Source: Heterocephalus glaber (Eukaryota; Chordata; Mammalia; Rodentia; Bathyergidae). Taken from it: a stretch of 64,000 bases of DNA. Positions 25,451-38,299 of this stretch are shown piece by piece (position 1 is the first letter of the stretch; each line of letters opens with the position of its first letter). The notes under the pieces are model-generated. The model worked only from the letters and a program-made list of their open reading frames with translations, did not search any database and had not been told where the DNA came from. The DNA is taken from positions 33,160,858 through 33,224,857 of the forward strand of contig NW_004624741.1 of assembly GCF_000247695.1 (NCBI RefSeq), in the 5' to 3' direction. The position numbers were made by a program, and so were the translations under genes.

Positions 25451-26280
25451 CTTGAATGAGGTCAGGGAAAAGTATTATATGTTTTAATTTTCTGGAAAAC
25501 AGACCTTTCAGAGAAATATAAAAATATATTATTGATATCAGAATAGTTATACCATGGCTAAACAGCTGTCAAGTAATTTAAAATGTCACATAACTCTGAA
25601 GACGCCACTGACCTGAATTAGTTCATTTATAAATAGTAACCTTATACTACCAAGTCTTTGTATCACTGTAAGTTCACACAGGCATTAAGTTAGGGTGGTC
25701 CATGGGCTTTATAATAATGATTCATTTTAAAGCTAACTATAAATTAATCTGCATTCTCTATCATACTTACTAAGTTGTGTCTAAATGCAATGAACAACAC
25801 TATGATCCTATGTAATATGGACTGTTTATTAGTATAGTGTATCATTATCTTTAATTTGCCCCAACTGAGGTCAGCAATTCCAGTCTTGGGAAGTTGAACA
25901 TGTATTTGGGAAAAACTTTAAAAGTTCAAGACAGACTTTTAAGTTTAGAGTTATGTGGAAAGAATGTGAAATGAAAGAGTACAGTGAAATCAGGATAATT
26001 TTACTTATAAAATAAACAGTTATTTAATTTAAATAGTCATCAATGTTAGTGCTGACACTGAAAGATAAATTTTATATATAATTGTTTCTAGAAAACAACT
26101 AGGTATCATGTATCTGAAGTCTTACTCCACACAATAACCAATGGTTAATCACTCCTTTGTTTACAAGAAATTTTTTTCTTAGTGATCTGTAACAAGTGCT
26201 TAAATATATTGAAAATGTGAAATAATTAGAAGTTACATAAAATCATTACTTTTGATATTAGTAACAGAAAAATCTTAATA
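25451..26280. other. Intergenic region 5' of the OR5L-like pseudogene
   Basis: AT-rich sequence that would hold the promoter and 5' exons of the ancestral receptor. I cannot identify promoter elements in it. Confidence 0.4.
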
Positions 26281-26306
26281 GTTTATCTTAAAAGTGTTAA
26301 AAAATA

Positions 26307-26412
26307 GGGCCGAGTATTTATCTCAGTGGTTCTGCTGCCTGCCTTGCAAGCGCAAGATGAGAAGTTCAATCCCCAGTACCAATAAACAAAACAACACCAC
26401 CACCAACAACAG
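26307..26412 (+). repeat. ID-type SINE
   Basis: GGGCCGAGTATTTATCTCAG to TTCAATCCCCAGTACC, then an A/C-rich tail. It is flanked by AAAGTGTTAAAAAATA (26291-26306) and AAAGTGTTAAAAAAAT (26413 onward), a target duplication of about 15 bp. Confidence 0.93.
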
Positions 26413-26686
26413 AAAGTGTTAAAAAAATAAGGAAAAGGTTAAACTGTAGTCCATAATATCTAGGGTCAAAAATATACCATTCTCTTTGAAATTATGTTCA
26501 GGAGATGATTGGTTAAAAACACCTGAAAGCATATCGGCTTATATATGTAGGTATAAATGAATATGAATGTATAGATATATAAAAACAGTTAATCTTAGAT
26601 ATGCCATATTGTCACTTTAATGTGGTTACATCTTGAAATAAAAGACTTGTTATGCTTTAAAATGGTATAAGAAGGAACTTTAAATG

Positions 26687-26755
26687 TAGCCCACTTACCT
26701 ACCATGTGTAAGGCTCTGTGTTCAATCCCTAGTTCTCAAAAAAATAAGTAAATAG
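26687..26755 (+). repeat. ID-like SINE, 3' part
   Basis: TACCATGTGTAAGGCTCTGT and GTTCAATCCCTAGTTCTC followed by an A-rich tail. The 5' part is degraded. Confidence 0.6.
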
Positions 26756-26759
26756 AAAA

Positions 26760-28040
26760 AAATTTATTTTAAAGAAATAAGTGAAAGTTTCCCAAGATCG
26801 TTTGAAAAGTTGTTTGGGGCAAATGGGTGAATGGTTCCTTCTGGTAAATGGGAAGTGCCATCCAGGGCTTAAGGAAAATGTGTGTGGGCTGGAGGATTTG
26901 CACTCTCTGCCGCCTTCACAGACCATAGCAAGGGAACAAACCATGGCCTCACCCACTACTGCGATGAAAACTGAGTGAAGAGAATATGGATTGGAAACAG
27001 CCTGATTCTCTCTGGATGTTTATGAAATGTTAAAGAATTGAGAAAATCTTTCCGATATCAGGATCAGGACTTCAGATTCATGGTTTTCTTAATCCACATG
27101 ATCAAAATGAGTAACAAGTAAATAAAAAGTGAATTATTTAGTCTAGGGAGAAAAAATGAAAATCAGTTGGAACATCATGTTCCCCATCTTATGCTGAAAT
27201 AGGAAAATAGTCTATTACAAATATGAAGTGAATACAAAGAAATTCATCTCTTTTGCTGAGTAGACAAAATTTATATGTTCTGATTTCATAATAAGCAGAT
27301 TTCAGGCACATTAATAAATTTATTAAAATTAAATGACAGAGACAAAGAGTTCCACTGTAATATGAAATTCTAGATTCTATGAGGAAAACAGGTGAGCCAA
27401 AAGGACATAGGGAGGAAGATAGAGACAAGAGAACCAAATCTACTGTTTGTTTATTTGCATTTGTTCATACAAATCAAGTCTCACAGAAGAAATTGTTCCC
27501 ATCCACTACTTAAAATGAAAAGGTAAACACATTGGATGGAATAAATCCACAGGAAAACAGTTCTCCTACACATGTTGTGACTTCAGAGAGATGACTTAGA
27601 CATTATCTTTAAAACAAATTTTGCTAATAATTATATTAATTTCTGTTTTCACATAAGTAAAGTGTAGTTTTCGCTAACAAACCTGAGGTACAGACATTCT
27701 TCCCTGATACTGAGAATGTTGATGTTGGATCTTCCATGCACTCTAGAAAGTTTGTACTACAATTTAAACTCCTGGGAATTGTGTCCCTTAAGTGAAGCAA
27801 TTTTTAATCTCTATGGCATAATGAAAAAAAGTTTCACAAAAATGCTCATGAGATAAGACATTAAATATAATCCATTTCTCTGGAATATTCCAGTAATTTC
27901 ATAGTCATTCAGGAAGTACCTGAAATGCTTGTTTTGTGTAAAACCGAACTTACTTCTTTCCACACATCATGATACTTTCAGAATTCTATATCCTGGTTTT
28001 AAATATATGAACTACCTCTCACACTTCCATTCTGGAATAA
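26760..28040. other. Intergenic region
   Basis: No gene was recognised. Opposing small frames at 26729-26978 share one stretch of sequence and show no family features. Confidence 0.45.
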
Positions 28041-28041
28041 C

Positions 28042-28320
28042 ATGGATATTTCCTCTTCAATTTTATTAGTACACGTTTGCAGTACATATGGCTATATTCA
28101 TCATGGGGACTTGATGCATGCACTTAACATCTTAATTCTTTTTACATCCCTTTCCTTTCTGCTCCCTCCTCCCTTTATCTCTGGATCCCTTCCCTTTTCT
28201 AAGAGATCTGTCTCGCCCCTTCCTATTACCTTTCATTTTTCTCTTTAATTTATGTATATTTTGGGTTTCTCACATGAATATTTCTCATGAGCTTTTCCTT
28301 TCACACACTATTACATAAAC
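28042..28320 (-). repeat. L1 3'-end fragment
   Basis: TTTTATTAGTACACGTTTGC is followed by a pyrimidine-rich 3'UTR block (28150-28250), then TTTCTCACATGAATATTTCT. This is the antisense of the L1 3'UTR organisation seen at 61640-62225. Confidence 0.6.
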
Positions 28321-28329
28321 CTGTTAACT

Positions 28330-29300
28330 TTCAGGAGGACAGAATATCTTAAGCCTCATCAGACTTCCTTCAAACACCATAAAAGCAATGAATATATTAA
28401 AACAATTATGTTTAATTTCACACTACCAGGCACTTATGTGTTACAAATTATTTTAACCCATGTACAAGTATTAATTCATTTCATCTCCCAGTAATCAATA
28501 AAGGAGCAATTTTGTTTTTATGCCTGTCTTCCAATGGACACAATAGAAACATAGACAGTTCTTATCTAGACAAAGTCCAAATGAGTTTCAGGAATGAAAT
28601 ACCATCTTGTTCTCTGGCTTTCATCTACATGAGTGTGCAGGGAAAATAACAAAACCAGAATGAGCGTTCAGTTCTGCTTTCCCTGATCCATGCCCATTTC
28701 GTTTGTGTTACTGGGTGTATACAGGGATTCTCTAGGTGTACTTGGTCAAGAATTAGTTTCATGTAAATAAATCACTATATTTTCAACTGCTAGGCAGCAT
28801 ATTTCTAAAGTTTATCTGCCACATAAAACTGAGGAGATATGCTGCTCCTCCATTCAAACATAGTTTTCACATTTTATAAAAGGGATGCTTACATCAACCA
28901 GCAACATGATGCTTTGTCTTCATGAATAAAGCTTCCAGGATAAAACAGAAGACTAACTTACTTAGCATATTATTTATGGTAATTTGTAATTTTTTAAATC
29001 ATTCTATTCAGGTGGCTTAAATTCATGATGTTATTTTCTGCCTAAATAATATTTTCATTATTGAAATATATATTAAATATTTTTCCTATTGAGGTCCTAC
29101 CTTTTTCTGTTATTGAGTTGTATTCCTTATATATACTTTATATAAAACCCATCTTATTAGATAGGGAGATGTATATCTATGTGTACATACAACATATATA
29201 TGTGTAAAAACTTTCTGATCCTTTTTACTGTTTAATTTTTAAATCTGTGATTATTTCAAGTTAATATTGGTGTTTGCCATCATGGTCTAAATTCATTATT
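28330..29300. other. AT-rich intergenic region
   Basis: Nothing was recognised beyond a possible L2-like relic at about 28430-28560. Confidence 0.4.
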
Positions 29301-29310
29301 CATTTGTTGA

Positions 29311-29390
29311 TTTTTTGTACTAGGCATTGAAACTAGAGCCTTGCAAGTGCTAGGCAAGTACTTTTCCAATAAGCTACATCCCCAGGCCTA
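29311..29390 (-). repeat. ID-like SINE
   Basis: The antisense ID signature reads TTTTGTACTAGGCATTGAAA, CCTTGCAAGTGCTAGGCAAG, AAGCTACATCCCCAGGCC. Confidence 0.75.
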
Positions 29391-29978
29391 AATTCATCCT
29401 TCTCATATGAGTAGGCAATTCATTATCACCATTTGTTAAAAAAAACCTATCTTTCCTGATTGCATTTTCTTGGCAGTTTTCTCAAAACCAAATTAACCAT
29501 AAATGTGTTCACTTGTGGACCATCAATTTGATTTTACTGGTATAGGTCTACCTGACACTGCTAACAAATTATTTTAATTATCTAGTGTCATAGGAAATTT
29601 CGAGGTCCAGGTTTTTAAGTTTTTTAACTTTGGCATTTCCTCTCTATTTTGTTTTCCAATAAGGTTTTGGTTACTCTGGACTTGCTTATCTGGGTTACCT
29701 TTTGCATGACTTAGAAATTATAAAATCTGTTTCTCGTTTTCTTCCAAATAATTTTTTTAGCTTTTGATAGACAATCAAAATTTAAATCAATAGATGATTT
29801 GCATAAGCGTGACATGGTTCAGTAAATCAATTTAGAGAAATTTGCTATTTATACAATAATAAGTTTTCCTATCTCTCCATTTATTGAGGTCTTTTAAATT
29901 TCTCTTAAAATGATTTGTAATTTTCTGTGTCATGTTCAAGCCTTGTTTTTGTCATTAAATTTATTTACACACATTGTA

Positions 29979-30172
29979 AGTTTTTTCAGTATTAGAGACT
30001 TAACCCACGTCTTTGGACTGAGCTAAATCCCCAGCTCCTTTTTTACTTTTTATTTGAGACAGGGTCTCATTGAACTGCTATGTTGCCCAGACTGGGCTCA
30101 AAATTGTGATCCTCTTCCCTCAGCCTTATACACTCCTGGAATTATATGCATGTATCACCATTCCTGGCAATG
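29979..30172 (-). repeat. Composite B1-ID SINE (B1-dID type)
   Basis: On the plus strand an antisense ID half (CTTAACCCACGTCTTTGGAC, TGAGCTAAATCCCCAGC) is followed by an antisense B1 half (TTGAGACAGGGTCTCATTGA, TGTTGCCCAGACTGGGCTCA, GATCCTCTTCCCTCAGCC). In the sense orientation this is B1 then ID. It is the clearest composite in the window. Confidence 0.85.
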
Positions 30173-30254
30173 ATTATATTTTTAAATGGTCTCCCAAATT
30201 AAGTTATTTTTGGAATTTTAAATTCAGATTTTATTTTAATATTTTATGGAAATT

Positions 30255-30330
30255 TTTGTGTGCTGGAGATTGAACCCATGCTCATCCATACTAAGCAATT
30301 GCTGTTCCTATGAGCTTCACCCCAAGTTAA
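30255..30330 (-). repeat. ID-like SINE
   Basis: GTGTGCTGGAGATTGAACCC to TATGAGCTTCACCCCAAG, the antisense of an ID element. Confidence 0.65.
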
Positions 30331-31149
30331 ATCAGTCCTGTTGGACTACAAAACCATGATAATGGCTTAAATCCTGAATGGTCTAAACACAGTTCTTGAG
30401 AAACTACAGTTGTCCTCTTGACTGGTACCCAATTTCACTGCTAGTTTTAGGAACCATTAATGGATCCCATATGGTTGATCAATAGCTGCCACCTCCAAAT
30501 TGTCTAATGATATGATCATGTCACTAATATTGTTCTGCTGGATGGTGCAGATTGGCTGCAAAAATCTCCTCTTGTTTTCATAGCTATATCACTCTGCAGT
30601 TTTTCCCGATTTCAAATTTTTAAAATGGTATTAAAATGTATATGGTTCTTGATATTAGGACAGCATCCCAACTCGATGCTATGACCAAGAGCAAATGCTG
30701 AACACCAGTGTCAAAAATAAAGACCCAAAACAACGTGCTCTCTGACCCTACATCACCTTCGGAAGACATAGTTTGGATCATTGAGCACTCAATAGAAAAA
30801 ATTGATTGAATAAATGATGATTATTATTTTCATTTGTTGAGTTTTCTCCTCTATCTATGCGTGCTTCTCTTATACAGCTGTGAAGTCTGCTATCAGACCA
30901 CAGACAGTCTTGCAGCCTGCCACCAACATGTGTTAAACCACACGAAGGTTCAGGGTATCCTGTGAAAGAGGGGATGTGGAAAAATGTCAGGAACCAGTTG
31001 AGATGGAATGTAGGAGTTCAGTTTGACACACCTACAGCTAACTGGGTCACAACCAGCTGACCCGGGCACGTATTTCAAACCCTATAGAATGAGCAAAGCT
31101 TGAAGTAGCTAGCATGTCATGGTGCCTGCACTGATGGATTCTTAATAAT

Positions 31150-31192
31150 ATCTGTTTTGTTTTGTTTGGTTTGGTTTGGTTTGCTTTGGTTT
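31150..31192. repeat. (TTTGG)n/(TTTTG)n simple repeat
   Basis: TTTTGTTTTGTTTGGTTTGG and continuation, about eight units. Confidence 0.9.
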
Positions 31193-31248
31193 TTTGAGAA
31201 ACATGAACACAATCCAGTTGGCCAAGAGCCACCTCTGTGTAGCTTAAT

Positions 31249-31256
31249 ACACACAA

Positions 31257-31290
<34 letters not shown>

Positions 31291-31292
31291 TG
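31249..31292. repeat. (CA)n(TA)n microsatellite
   Basis: Alternating CA switches to TA at about 31281. Confidence 0.95.
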
Positions 31293-33958
31293 CCTTGAAG
31301 TGAAAAGATTCTTCCATTTTGATGCAACCCAACATGATTTTCTCCATGAGTCTCTAGTAATTGACCTGTGTGCGTTCATGAAATTGTCTGCCTCTTTCTT
31401 CAATATCTCTGCATCTTCTGGTGTTGAGAATGGGATCTTGTACAGAAAGATTTACTGAAACATCAATCCACAAGTTACAATTTCCTTCAATATTAACTTC
31501 TGTTTAAGGTAGGGCTGGGTGGCCCAAGATTTTTGAATACCTCACTCTAAGCTTTACTTTATTTCACCTGTCACATGTATCTTAGAAAGCTCCTCTCTAC
31601 AAATCTTTCCCCAGCCCTCAGCCAGGAAATGCTCTTCCAGGAAATGTTCTTCCTGTGGTTGGCTTCACAGCAACCTTATCTGACTGGTGAATTCTACAAG
31701 ATTTTTTAAAAATCTAATTGTAGGAAACAAACTCTTATTTTTCTCATAATATTGGCACAAAACTCTTTATGGTTTGCTACTTTTTAAATTGAAGCCAGAA
31801 GTCTGATAATGTTGGTTAAAAAAATTTAAGCAAACAAGATTGAAACGTTTTACTTTAATCATTTTATATGATTTCATAACATTATCAAAAGTTGAAAGTC
31901 AATTTCTATAATAATTGTAAACAATGCCATTTAAAATACAGTGATTGCTGACTGTGCTTTCACCAAAAATTAAAATACAATACAATATAATATAATAAAA
32001 ATATAGACAGCTATTAAAATAATCATTGAGGACTAGGACTCATGAGAGTTTTGCATATTATGTGACTGATGGTAAAAATATTTTAAAACATTCATATTAC
32101 AAAAAAATACAACTGTTTTTCTAGATTTTCTTCAAATGATCAAACAAGACTATTAAATCCTGTGCTATTCTAGTAATAAAAGTGTTCAGCCATAGATAAT
32201 TTTGCTTAATATAATAAATAAAAAATAAAATTTGTCTTAATAGATATAAGTAAAGGGTGAATTTTCAGTAACAATAAATTCTCTTGAATATTTCACATAA
32301 ATGTGTAACATAAATAATGCATAGAAATAGGATAATTATTATAATTATTACTCATGTAGATAAAAAAAACATAAGAAGCTTTATATGATAAGAAATAAGT
32401 CAATTCCATATAAGTTTTGGTTGCAAAATAATATACTCCTGTGATGCATGATCCCAGAGAATACAATTTAAATCTCCACTGACAAAAGATATGAAATCTG
32501 AAGCTTCATGAATTTCAAGTTAAACCATATTGAACATAAGTTAATTACCTATCATATTTAATGAAATTAATTGTTTTGAAATTTAATTCTTGAAATATTT
32601 TAAACTTTAAATGAAACTTCTAACAATTAGGTGCATATTCAAAATTAGATATTTTCAAAAGTACATGAATAAATAAAGCAAAAAGCAAACAGAAATCATA
32701 CTCTGTATATAACTCATGGAATTTATTATGATGTGCTTAATTTTCATACAAGAGAATGCCAAACACAAAGCTTTATATCAGTGTTTATTGAAAGTGTCCA
32801 TCCTTTGTGGATTTACCTCAAATTGTTGTCATGATTATGTCACCAAAATTTTTTAATTCATTGATCAGAGCACTTAAACTTATACTGTATATCTCTACTT
32901 TCTCAGAATAAAAGTTAGGAGAGAGTGCCTTTTACTAACAGAATGTAACCATCCTTACTGATTCAGAGGAGATATCTAACTATTTACTGAAATGAATTAA
33001 AGAAAGATCTATATATATACTTTTCATCTACTGGAGTGTAACAGAAGCAAATTTGTCACATTTAAAAATGCTAAATAATTGTCAGAACAAATCAAATATG
33101 TATGTCCATGGATACCACTGAAGAAAATTAACTTCAGCATAACCAGTAACCTGAAATTATTCCCATTCATTCACCACGATGGTGCAATTGAGATAGCTAT
33201 TGAATTAGGGGACATGCTGGGCTTTGACACAGAGATAATGATTCCTTTGATGGTGCATAAAACTTAATTTCTAGTCAATATAAATTTTAATTTGTTATGT
33301 CCAAAGGTGTGGCAGCTCCTGTGGTTACATATAATACTTACAATACTGCTGTTGTTGATGTTCCATTTATTCATAACATAAATTGGCAGCAGACAATTCT
33401 CTACAATTCTATTGTGGGGGATCATGAAAAATTTCTTTAAATTTAATGGCTCATGAAGACTGCATAAGTTTGGAATTGTTCATAATAGGAAAAGAAGATT
33501 TGAAACCTACGTTGACATCCATAATCATTTTTATTCATCAACTCAACAGATTTATTTAATTCATTTAAATGGTCATTATAAAGACATAATGATGGAGAAA
33601 TAGGAACATTTGTATGAAGTTGGTAAAACGAATTAAGCAACAGGTACTAAAAGATTTAATGCCATAACAATATAAATTATTTTTATTTAAAGATTTTATT
33701 ATTAGTAATATAGCAGGGTGACTCAGAGTGTATTGTATAAACATTAATACCTAGGTTCAGAGTTCTAGTATTGTTTGTGATTTTAACAATAAGCCATTTC
33801 AGTTAAAAGTTGAAGAATTGTTAAGCTATGGTTCATCCTACTTATGGTAGAAAATTGTCCTAGACATTCAGATGATGTTTTCAAAGTGATTGTATTGTAA
33901 AGAGGACACCAATAGGACACAGGATCACACAGATGAGACTGTGAATGTAGATATGTGC

Positions 33959-34000
33959 AGATAGATAGATAGATGGTAGATAGACAGATAGATAGATTGA
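33959..34000. repeat. (GATA)n microsatellite
   Basis: GATAGATAGATAGATGGTAG, then GACAGATAGATAGATTG. Confidence 0.93.
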
Positions 34001-34265
34001 CATCAACTTAATTTGGCTGCAGTCCTGACCCAAAGACACTTCATCCATATTTTTATTAAAGCACTAAGTCATAACTTTCTAAGATCTGTCAGAGATGTGC
34101 TAACCCGAGGACAATAAACTCTGTCACCATGGTACATTTCCCCTCCACCATTTCCAGCACCCTTCATGTCAGCAAAAACAATTGACAAATTCTGTACTGT
34201 ATATAAATAGAGACTACCATCTGGGCCTTTGTCTTAAGGAAGACATCTAATAGAAATTAGGGATC

Positions 34266-34430
34266 TGCCCAACACCAGAGCACACACCTCTAATCCCAGC
34301 ATATGGGGGCTGAAGTGGGAGCATTATGAGTTTGAGGCCAACTTTGCCTACAGAGGGAGTTCAAAAGTTCAAAAGTGGTCTGTACTACATGGTGAGGCCC
34401 TGTGTCAGAACAGAACAAAACAAAAATTGT
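34266..34430 (+). repeat. B1-like SINE
   Basis: AGCACACACCTCTAATCCCA, GCATATGGGGGCTGAAGTGG, GAGTTTGAGGCCAACTTTGC, GGTGAGGCCCTGTGTCAG and an A-rich tail form a near-complete B1-type element with a short duplicated TTCAAAAG segment. Confidence 0.85.
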
Positions 34431-34439
34431 ACTTTAATT

Positions 34440-35770
34440 CTTGGCCTCTTTTTCTATTGCAGGAAGAGAAGACACATGACTTGATTAATACTTAGAAATA
34501 AAGATTGTGTGAAGATCCAGTGAACCAGAAAAACAGCTGGGTATTTTCTCCATATCTGGAACAATTTAAAGAAAAGGAAAGAAATTTTTCTCCTGACACC
34601 ATGATTTTTTTCATTATAGGCCTAAAAACAAACAAACAAACCAACAACAACAAAAATAAAGTACAATGTTTTACTGGGTAGAAGATGAAAATTCTTTTTA
34701 AAATATAAGAAACGTGTCTATAGTAAATCCAAAGCAAATGTAAGCGATTCTTCTTTTTAAGCAGAGGAAGTTCACATGCTGGAAAAGCTTGCAGCCTCAA
34801 AATTCAACCCTTAAAATTAGGAAGCAATCACTAATGCCAGCTGGATTTTCATCATAAGTTATAGACTTCATGAAGGAAATTGATGGGGCAAAGGGAAGAG
34901 AGTCAAAGAGACAGAGACTACCACCCTTTGTTTTGTCTGTAATTTTCATCTACATTAGAGATTTGTCTGTAATTTTCAACTGATTTCTCACCAACTCTCT
35001 TCCAAATAAAAGACAAAAACATTTTTAAGAGTAACTGCACAAGGTAAGGATTCCTATTAAAGTTTGCTAGAAGACAAATGAGTTAGACATACCTGCAATA
35101 TGATTTTGCTTTAGATAAAGAATATATTTTCAATTCCATTTTCAAATAGCCAGTATAAAGTTTTGTTGGACAATCCTGAAAAATATATTTCTTCCATGAA
35201 TCCTAAGATGTGAATTCCATACAGTACAGTATTTATACACTAAATTAAGCTCTTGGGAAATAGGAAATAAAAATTACTCTGGATGGCATATCAAAAACAT
35301 AAATAAAAGTTGAACTGAAATCTTATCTCATGGAAAACTCAAAAATAATCCCTTTGAAATATTTTCTCTTTTTTTTGGCTGTCTACTCTACAGTAGGGTG
35401 AACACAGTTAATAATACTCTTTACACATTTTTAAAAGAGAGAGAAGAGATAATTTTTGATGTTCTCATGACAAAAAATGAGAAGCACTTGAGGTGAAGAA
35501 TACAGAAATTACTCAATTTGGTTATTACACAATATGCATATGTATTAAAACATCATACTGTGGCCATACAATGCCCTTACAGTTATTATGTAGCCAATTA
35601 AAGAAAATAAAAATCCTCTAATTTGGGAATCAATCTTCTAAAACCAAACATACCTCCTTCTAGACTACATTTATGTTCATTAGTGGAACTCAACACCCAA
35701 GTATAGAATACATGAGTCATACCTCATATTGCTATTTTGAAATAGCCTGAATATTTCTCAAAGACTTTCT
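34440..35770. other. AT-rich intergenic region
   Basis: No gene was recognised. A 17-bp phrase, TTTGTCTGTAATTTTCA, is directly repeated near 34934 and 34962. Confidence 0.45.
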
Positions 35771-35777
35771 TTTACTA

Positions 35778-35998
35778 AAAATATAAATTTAAAAAATAGA
35801 TGTAAATTTATGAGAAGAACTTCAAAAAACTGTAGATGGGATTTTGTAACAATATTTTTAAATTGCTTACAAACATTACAGAAATACAAATACAATTTTA
35901 AAAAGAAGTATGATATTTTAACATACATTGTTTAAAGCAGATGTAATGGAATAGGAATATGTGTGAGATGGAAAGAGGCAGAAAACCACACCATGACA
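35778..35998. repeat. Inverted repeat, left arm
   Basis: This arm pairs with the reverse complement of 36755-36965. Matching blocks include TTACAGAAATACAAATACAA and GGAAAGAGGCAGAAAACCA, with small indels between. The relationship holds for roughly 200 bp, then stops on the inner side after CCATGACA. The family is unrecognised. Confidence 0.82.
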
Positions 35999-36754
35999 GA
36001 ACTCCTTCAAATTCCAGAAGGTCAGTGGTTCGAGTAGTCAGATATCTCTAATAGCAGGTCACACTTGGACATTTACCATATGTTAGAATCTATATAGACC
36101 TTATGTAAGTATTTGTACATCTGACAGCCAGTCAAGATGCTCTTTTGCTTCCATACCTGGTGTACAAATGAGAGAATGGAGAGGATGGAGGTCTAAATCA
36201 GTTTCACTGTTGTCAAAGTCCAAACAATCTGTAGGAAGAGGCAATGTGCTGGTTTCACTGCTCACCGTCAGTACGGAGAAGGGCATGGACTCAGAGCAGT
36301 GTTAGGATGTTGTTTTCCAAAACCCATGTCCAAAGCCAGCAGGTGCCATGTGGGACCACACCAATAAGATGTTCTAGAGTACTCTTCTAGCCTTGAAATG
36401 TCAACCTAGGCCAAGGATTGAATATGTCTCCATGTATCTTTGAGTGCATACCATGATTTTTCAAGGAGTTCATGTTAAAAAAAAAGTAATTTCAAAAAAT
36501 TATTGTTTATATTCTCAATGGTGAACAGAATGTTCCAGAGACCTCATGAGAAGCCCCAGGAGACATTCTGGTTCTCCATTCAAACACTCCCTTTCACATT
36601 TTACTAAAGAAAAGAGAAGCTCTGGCCAACCCATATAAGGTGAATTTTGCCCCTGAGTAAAATCTTATTGGCTAAAAGAGGGTGATCCTGGAATACAGTT
36701 GTTTTAGGGCTATTGCAACTTATTTTAACTCTTCAGTACATGCATGTTAAATTT
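35999..36754. other. Spacer between the inverted-repeat arms
   Basis: About 750 bp of less AT-rich sequence. A 61-codon minus-strand frame (36101-36286) is rich in Ser/Thr/Asp and matches no family I know. No transposase-like or other coding signature is visible. Confidence 0.5.
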
Positions 36755-36965
36755 GTGTCATGGTTTTCTGCCTCTTTCCATGTCACATATATTCCTATTA
36801 GATCATATCTGCTTTATATAATATACGTTAAAATATCACTCTTCTTTGTAAAATTGTATTTGTATTTCTGTAATAAATTTGTAAGCATTTAAAAATATTT
36901 TTACAAAAGTCCATCTATAATTTTTGAATTTTTTTCTCCTAAATTTAAGCCTATCTTTTAAAATA
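36755..36965. repeat. Inverted repeat, right arm
   Basis: The reverse complement of the left arm: TGGTTTTCTGCCTCTTTCC, then TTGTATTTGTATTTCTGTAA, then TAAAAATATTTTTAC. The outer end abuts an ID-like SINE. Confidence 0.82.
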
Positions 36966-36966
36966 T

Positions 36967-37052
36967 TTATTTTCCTGAAATACTGGAGATCTAACCCAGG
37001 CCTTGTGCATGATAGGCAAGCACTGTACAAATAAGCTATATTCTGGCCCCAT
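36967..37052 (-). repeat. ID-like SINE
   Basis: Antisense ID: TCCTGAAATACTGGAGATCT, AACCCAGGCCTTGTGCATGA, TAGGCAAGCACTGTAC, AGCTATATTCTGGCCCC. Confidence 0.75.
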
Positions 37053-37059
37053 ATCTTCA

Positions 37060-38290
37060 CTGACTTAATGTTTGGGCATGGTATAAATTAAAGGTTTAAA
37101 TTGACCCTTTCTTTCATATGGCTATCTCACCACTCATCATTTTTTCTTGAAAGAGTATTCTTAATAAGAGTTTGCATTGACAGGATTAATAAAGTCAACC
37201 AATTAGAACTGTGTGGACTTCAATTGATTTTACTGTGGTGAACATTTTTACTTATATTAGTAAAAAATTACAATGGTTTTTGAAATGTCCAGTGTCATAT
37301 ATTCTCTTCTTTAGCATAAATTAAATTCAAGTATTGGATTCCTTTTTTTCAGATATTCTAATTAACCTATTTTTTCTTAATATCTCATTTTATTTATCCA
37401 AGCCATTAAATACTGTTTTTAACTAATGTTAAATATTATGTATTGGATCTTGTCTCTTAAATGTTATTATTACATTCCCGATAAAAGTTTCCATTATTTC
37501 GTCTCAGGAAAAATGGTAGCTGATATCTTCTTCCCTGTAGCTGTTTTTGTCTTCTAGTATGCTTATTATTTTTGCTACCAGTGAAAACATTTATTTCCTC
37601 TTTTGTTGTCTTAATTGAAGTTAGTCCCTTTTTCACCAGTCTCTTCAGTCATTGTTCATCTAATTTTACTTAAACATTTGTATATTCTATCTCTACCACT
37701 CCTCCAAAAGCTACAACAGTGAAGTAAGACACAATCCAAAAATTCTCAGTGATCTTTTATCTCCCTCCCAGGAACATATTCTTCATGGAATGGTTGATGA
37801 ACTTAGCTCTCGGCCATTTAATACAAAATCCACATAAATGTGAACTTCCTGATCCTTCCTGTTCTCAGCTATTTCTCAAGACCTGCCTAGTTCTCTAGAC
37901 TTTCCTTCTTCTCAAGTTGATTTCTGTCTTAAAATTAATAGTAAGAAGCATTTAGAATTTTAGCACAACCTGTTGGTGTTAAAATCAGGACCTCTTCTGG
38001 TGGAGAGTGATATCTGCATTCTTATTATCTACAGTTCAGACCTTGGAGAAAAGAGCCCCAGAGACTAGTTATAGCTTCCATCTCTTGAGGCCATAAAACA
38101 AACAATTAAAAGTAATCACTGAAATCTGATGCAATTCCAACACAGTGAAACCTGGAGAAATTTTAGGGATATCAGGAGAATGTCCTATAAAAGTTATAGC
38201 AGCATTTGTACTTTTCTGTGAAATAATTTATGTATGAATGTTACTTTCCCCAGACCTCTGAATACAGACATATGCTCCAATTTCAATTAC
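37060..38290. other. Intergenic region
   Basis: AT-rich sequence with no recognised gene or repeat. Confidence 0.4.
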
Positions 38291-38299
38291 AAAAATTTA

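Larger units (their letters stand above)
30335..33950. other. AT-rich intergenic region
   Basis: No gene was recognised. It includes (TTTGG)n-like sequence at 31150-31192 and a CA/TA microsatellite at 31249-31292. A 62-codon frame at 33079-33267 reads smoothly but matches nothing I know. Confidence 0.45.

Noticed and set aside
31047..31403. 118-codon minus-strand frame with CVCVCV and KTKANQTKPN runs
   Set aside because: It is largely the translation of a CA microsatellite and a TTTGG simple repeat.
34934..34980. 17-bp direct repeat TTTGTCTGTAATTTTCA
   Set aside because: Short, single duplication in AT-rich sequence with no element between the copies; probably slippage.
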